Below are positions 62,674 to 64,000 of a DNA stretch of 64,000 bases, piece by piece (within the stretch, counting starts at the first letter, position 1; the number at the start of each line of letters is the position of its first letter). Both the position numbers and the translations under genes were made by a program. This DNA comes from Gordonia westfalica (GTDB lineage: Bacteria > Actinomycetota > Actinomycetes > Mycobacteriales > Mycobacteriaceae): assembly GCF_900105725.1 (NCBI RefSeq), contig NZ_FNLM01000034.1, positions 1,860,001-1,924,000 on the forward strand, in the 5' to 3' direction. Below the pieces are notes generated by a model. That model made no database searches. It had not been told where the DNA came from and saw only the letters and a list, made by a program, of their open reading frames with translations.

Positions 62674-64000
62674 GTGCCCAGTACCTCTTCCGCAATCAGC
62701 AAGGTCCTCATCGCCAACCGTGGCGAGATCGCTGTCCGCGTGATCCGCGCAGCCCGGGATGCGGGTCTCGCGAGCGTCGCCGTGTACGCCGAGCCCGACG
62801 CGGACGCACTGTTCGTCAAGCTCGCCGACGAGGCCTTCGCGCTGGGCGGCCAGACCTCGGCCGAGTCCTACCTGGTCTTCGACAAGATCCTCGACGCCGC
62901 CGCCAAGTCCGGCGCCGACGCGATCCACCCCGGCTACGGCTTCCTGTCCGAGAACGCCGACTTCGCCCAGGCCGTCATCGACGCCGGGCTGATCTGGATC
63001 GGACCGTCGCCCCAGTCGATCCGCGACCTCGGCGACAAGGTCACCGCCCGCCACATCGCGCTCAAGGCCGACGCCCCGATGGCCCCCGGCACCAAGGATC
63101 CGGTCAAGGACGCCGACGAGGTCGTCGCCTTCGCCGAGGAGCACGGCGTCCCGGTGGCGATCAAGGCCGCCTTCGGCGGTGGTGGTCGCGGCATGAAGGT
63201 CGCCTACACCATCGAGGAGATCCCGCACCTGTTCGAGTCGGCGACCCGTGAGGCCATCGCCGCGTTCGGTCGCGGTGAGTGCTTCGTCGAGCGCTACCTG
63301 GACAAGGCGCGCCATGTCGAGGCGCAGGTCATCGCCGACCAGCACGGCAACGTCATCGTCGCCGGCACCCGCGACTGCTCGCTGCAGCGTCGTTTCCAGA
63401 AGCTCGTCGAGGAGGCCCCCGCGCCGTTCCTGACCGAGGAGCAGCGCACCAAGATCCACGAGTCCGCCAAGGCCATCTGCCGCGAGGCCGGCTACTACGG
63501 CGCGGGCACCGTCGAGTTCCTCGTCGGCAACGACGGCCTGGTCTCCTTCCTCGAGGTCAACACCCGCCTGCAGGTCGAGCACCCGGTCACCGAGGAGACC
63601 GCCGGCATCGACCTCGTGCGTCAGCAGTTCCGCATCGCCAACGGCGAAAAGCTCGAGTTCACCGAGGACCCGGCCCCGCGCGGCCACGCGTTCGAGTTCC
63701 GCATCAACGGTGAGGACGCGGGCCGCAACTTCCTGCCGGCTCCCGGCCCCATCTCGGTCTACAAGGAGCCGACCGGCCCGGGCGTGCGCGTCGACTCCGG
63801 TGTCGTCGAGGGCGACGTCATCGGCGGCCAGTTCGACTCGATGCTGGCCAAGCTGATCGTCACCGGTGAGACCCGCGAGCAGGCGCTCGAGCGTTCGCGT
63901 CGTGCGCTCGCCGAGTTCCAGGTCGAGGGCCTCGCGACGGTCATCCCGTTCCACCGCCACATCGTCTCCAACCCGGCGTTCATCGGCGACGGCGAGAAGT
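62674..64000 (+). CDS. accA3: Acetyl/propionyl-CoA carboxylase alpha subunit AccA3 (partial, cut at right edge)
   Basis: The first 442 residues of a biotin-dependent carboxylase alpha chain. [20 protein letters not shown] opens the biotin carboxylase domain; [29 protein letters not shown] (ATP-grasp Gly loop), and [15 protein letters not shown] are all present. The biotin carrier domain (expected MKME-like) lies beyond the window. It carboxylates biotin for AccD4, AccD5 and AccD6. GTG 62674 is preceded by AGGAG, 6 bp upstream. It matches Rv3285, the last gene of the sseA-sufE-accA3 row. Confidence 0.95.
   Translation, partial: MPSTSSAISKVLIANRGEIAVRVIRAARDAGLASVAVYAEPDADALFVKLADEAFALGGQTSAESYLVFDKILDAAAKSGADAIHPGYGFLSENADFAQAVIDAGLIWIGPSPQSIRDLGDKVTARHIALKADAPMAPGTKDPVKDADEVVAFAEEHGVPVAIKAAFGGGGRGMKVAYTIEEIPHLFESATREAIAAFGRGECFVERYLDKARHVEAQVIADQHGNVIVAGTRDCSLQRRFQKLVEEAPAPFLTEEQRTKIHESAKAICREAGYYGAGTVEFLVGNDGLVSFLEVNTRLQVEHPVTEETAGIDLVRQQFRIANGEKLEFTEDPAPRGHAFEFRINGEDAGRNFLPAPGPISVYKEPTGPGVRVDSGVVEGDVIGGQFDSMLAKLIVTGETREQALERSRRALAEFQVEGLATVIPFHRHIVSNPAFIGDGEK

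Overview
The window is high-GC DNA with GTG-rich starts, dense head-to-tail operons with 4-bp start/stop overlaps, and many probably leaderless genes. It carries genes for arabinogalactan/mycolate biology (RmlD, WbbL, LCP ligase, AccA3/AccD5/AccE5), the LpqY-SugABC trehalose importer and an E2o-E1 fused 2-oxoglutarate decarboxylase (Kgd). This points to a mycolic-acid actinobacterium (Mycobacteriales). A Gordonia-like organism is my best guess; this rests on gene content and remembered M. tuberculosis gene order, not on a search.

Layout. 1-4213 (minus): end of sbcC, sbcD, an MFS drug exporter and its PadR regulator with a clear promoter/operator. 4334-10082 (plus): GST-like reductase, a small membrane protein and a 1317-aa double ABC exporter, all with overlapping ends. 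10224-14048: kgd, closed by a very strong hairpin. 14126-18719: acyltransferase and TetR, divergent from a Baeyer-Villiger monooxygenase/SDR pair with two matching operators. 18723-26638: LpqZ-like lipoprotein, MarC, CorA, a HhH protein lacking catalytic residues, a haem-oxygenase-like diiron protein facing a methyltransferase/CDGSH pair, a SUFU-domain protein, and a phosphoesterase/ParB-like pair. 26667-31322: lpqY-sugA-sugB-sugC. 31487-40903: stress protein, MgtE-like/CBS protein, DUF1003, lytic transglycosylase, Mrp, TatB, HtrA, RseA, SigE and an O-methyltransferase. This matches the M. tuberculosis Rv1220c-Rv1248c neighbourhood.

At 40912-40980 a perfect 21-bp-arm palindrome marks the change to a second block resembling Rv3264c-Rv3285: manB, wbbL, rmlD, LCP ligase, TIGR03089, nitroreductase-like, dienelactone hydrolase, purE/purK, GtrA, a two-component system, PH-domain protein, birA, accD5-accE5-maf, metallopeptidase, sseA, sufE, a PapA-like acyltransferase and accA3 (cut by the window end). 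The two blocks lie far apart in M. tuberculosis.

Four genes (mgtE-like, tatB, O-methyltransferase, manB) are each broken by what looks like one missing C/G in a short homopolymer, all between 33.1 and 41.5 kb. Sequencing or assembly error is the likeliest cause. The most attractive candidate for an undescribed system is the diiron-oxidase / CDGSH / HemK2-type methyltransferase / SUFU cluster at 22.3-25.0 kb; the phosphoesterase/ParB-like pair at 25.1-26.6 kb is second. I saw no tRNA, rRNA, CRISPR array or insertion sequence.
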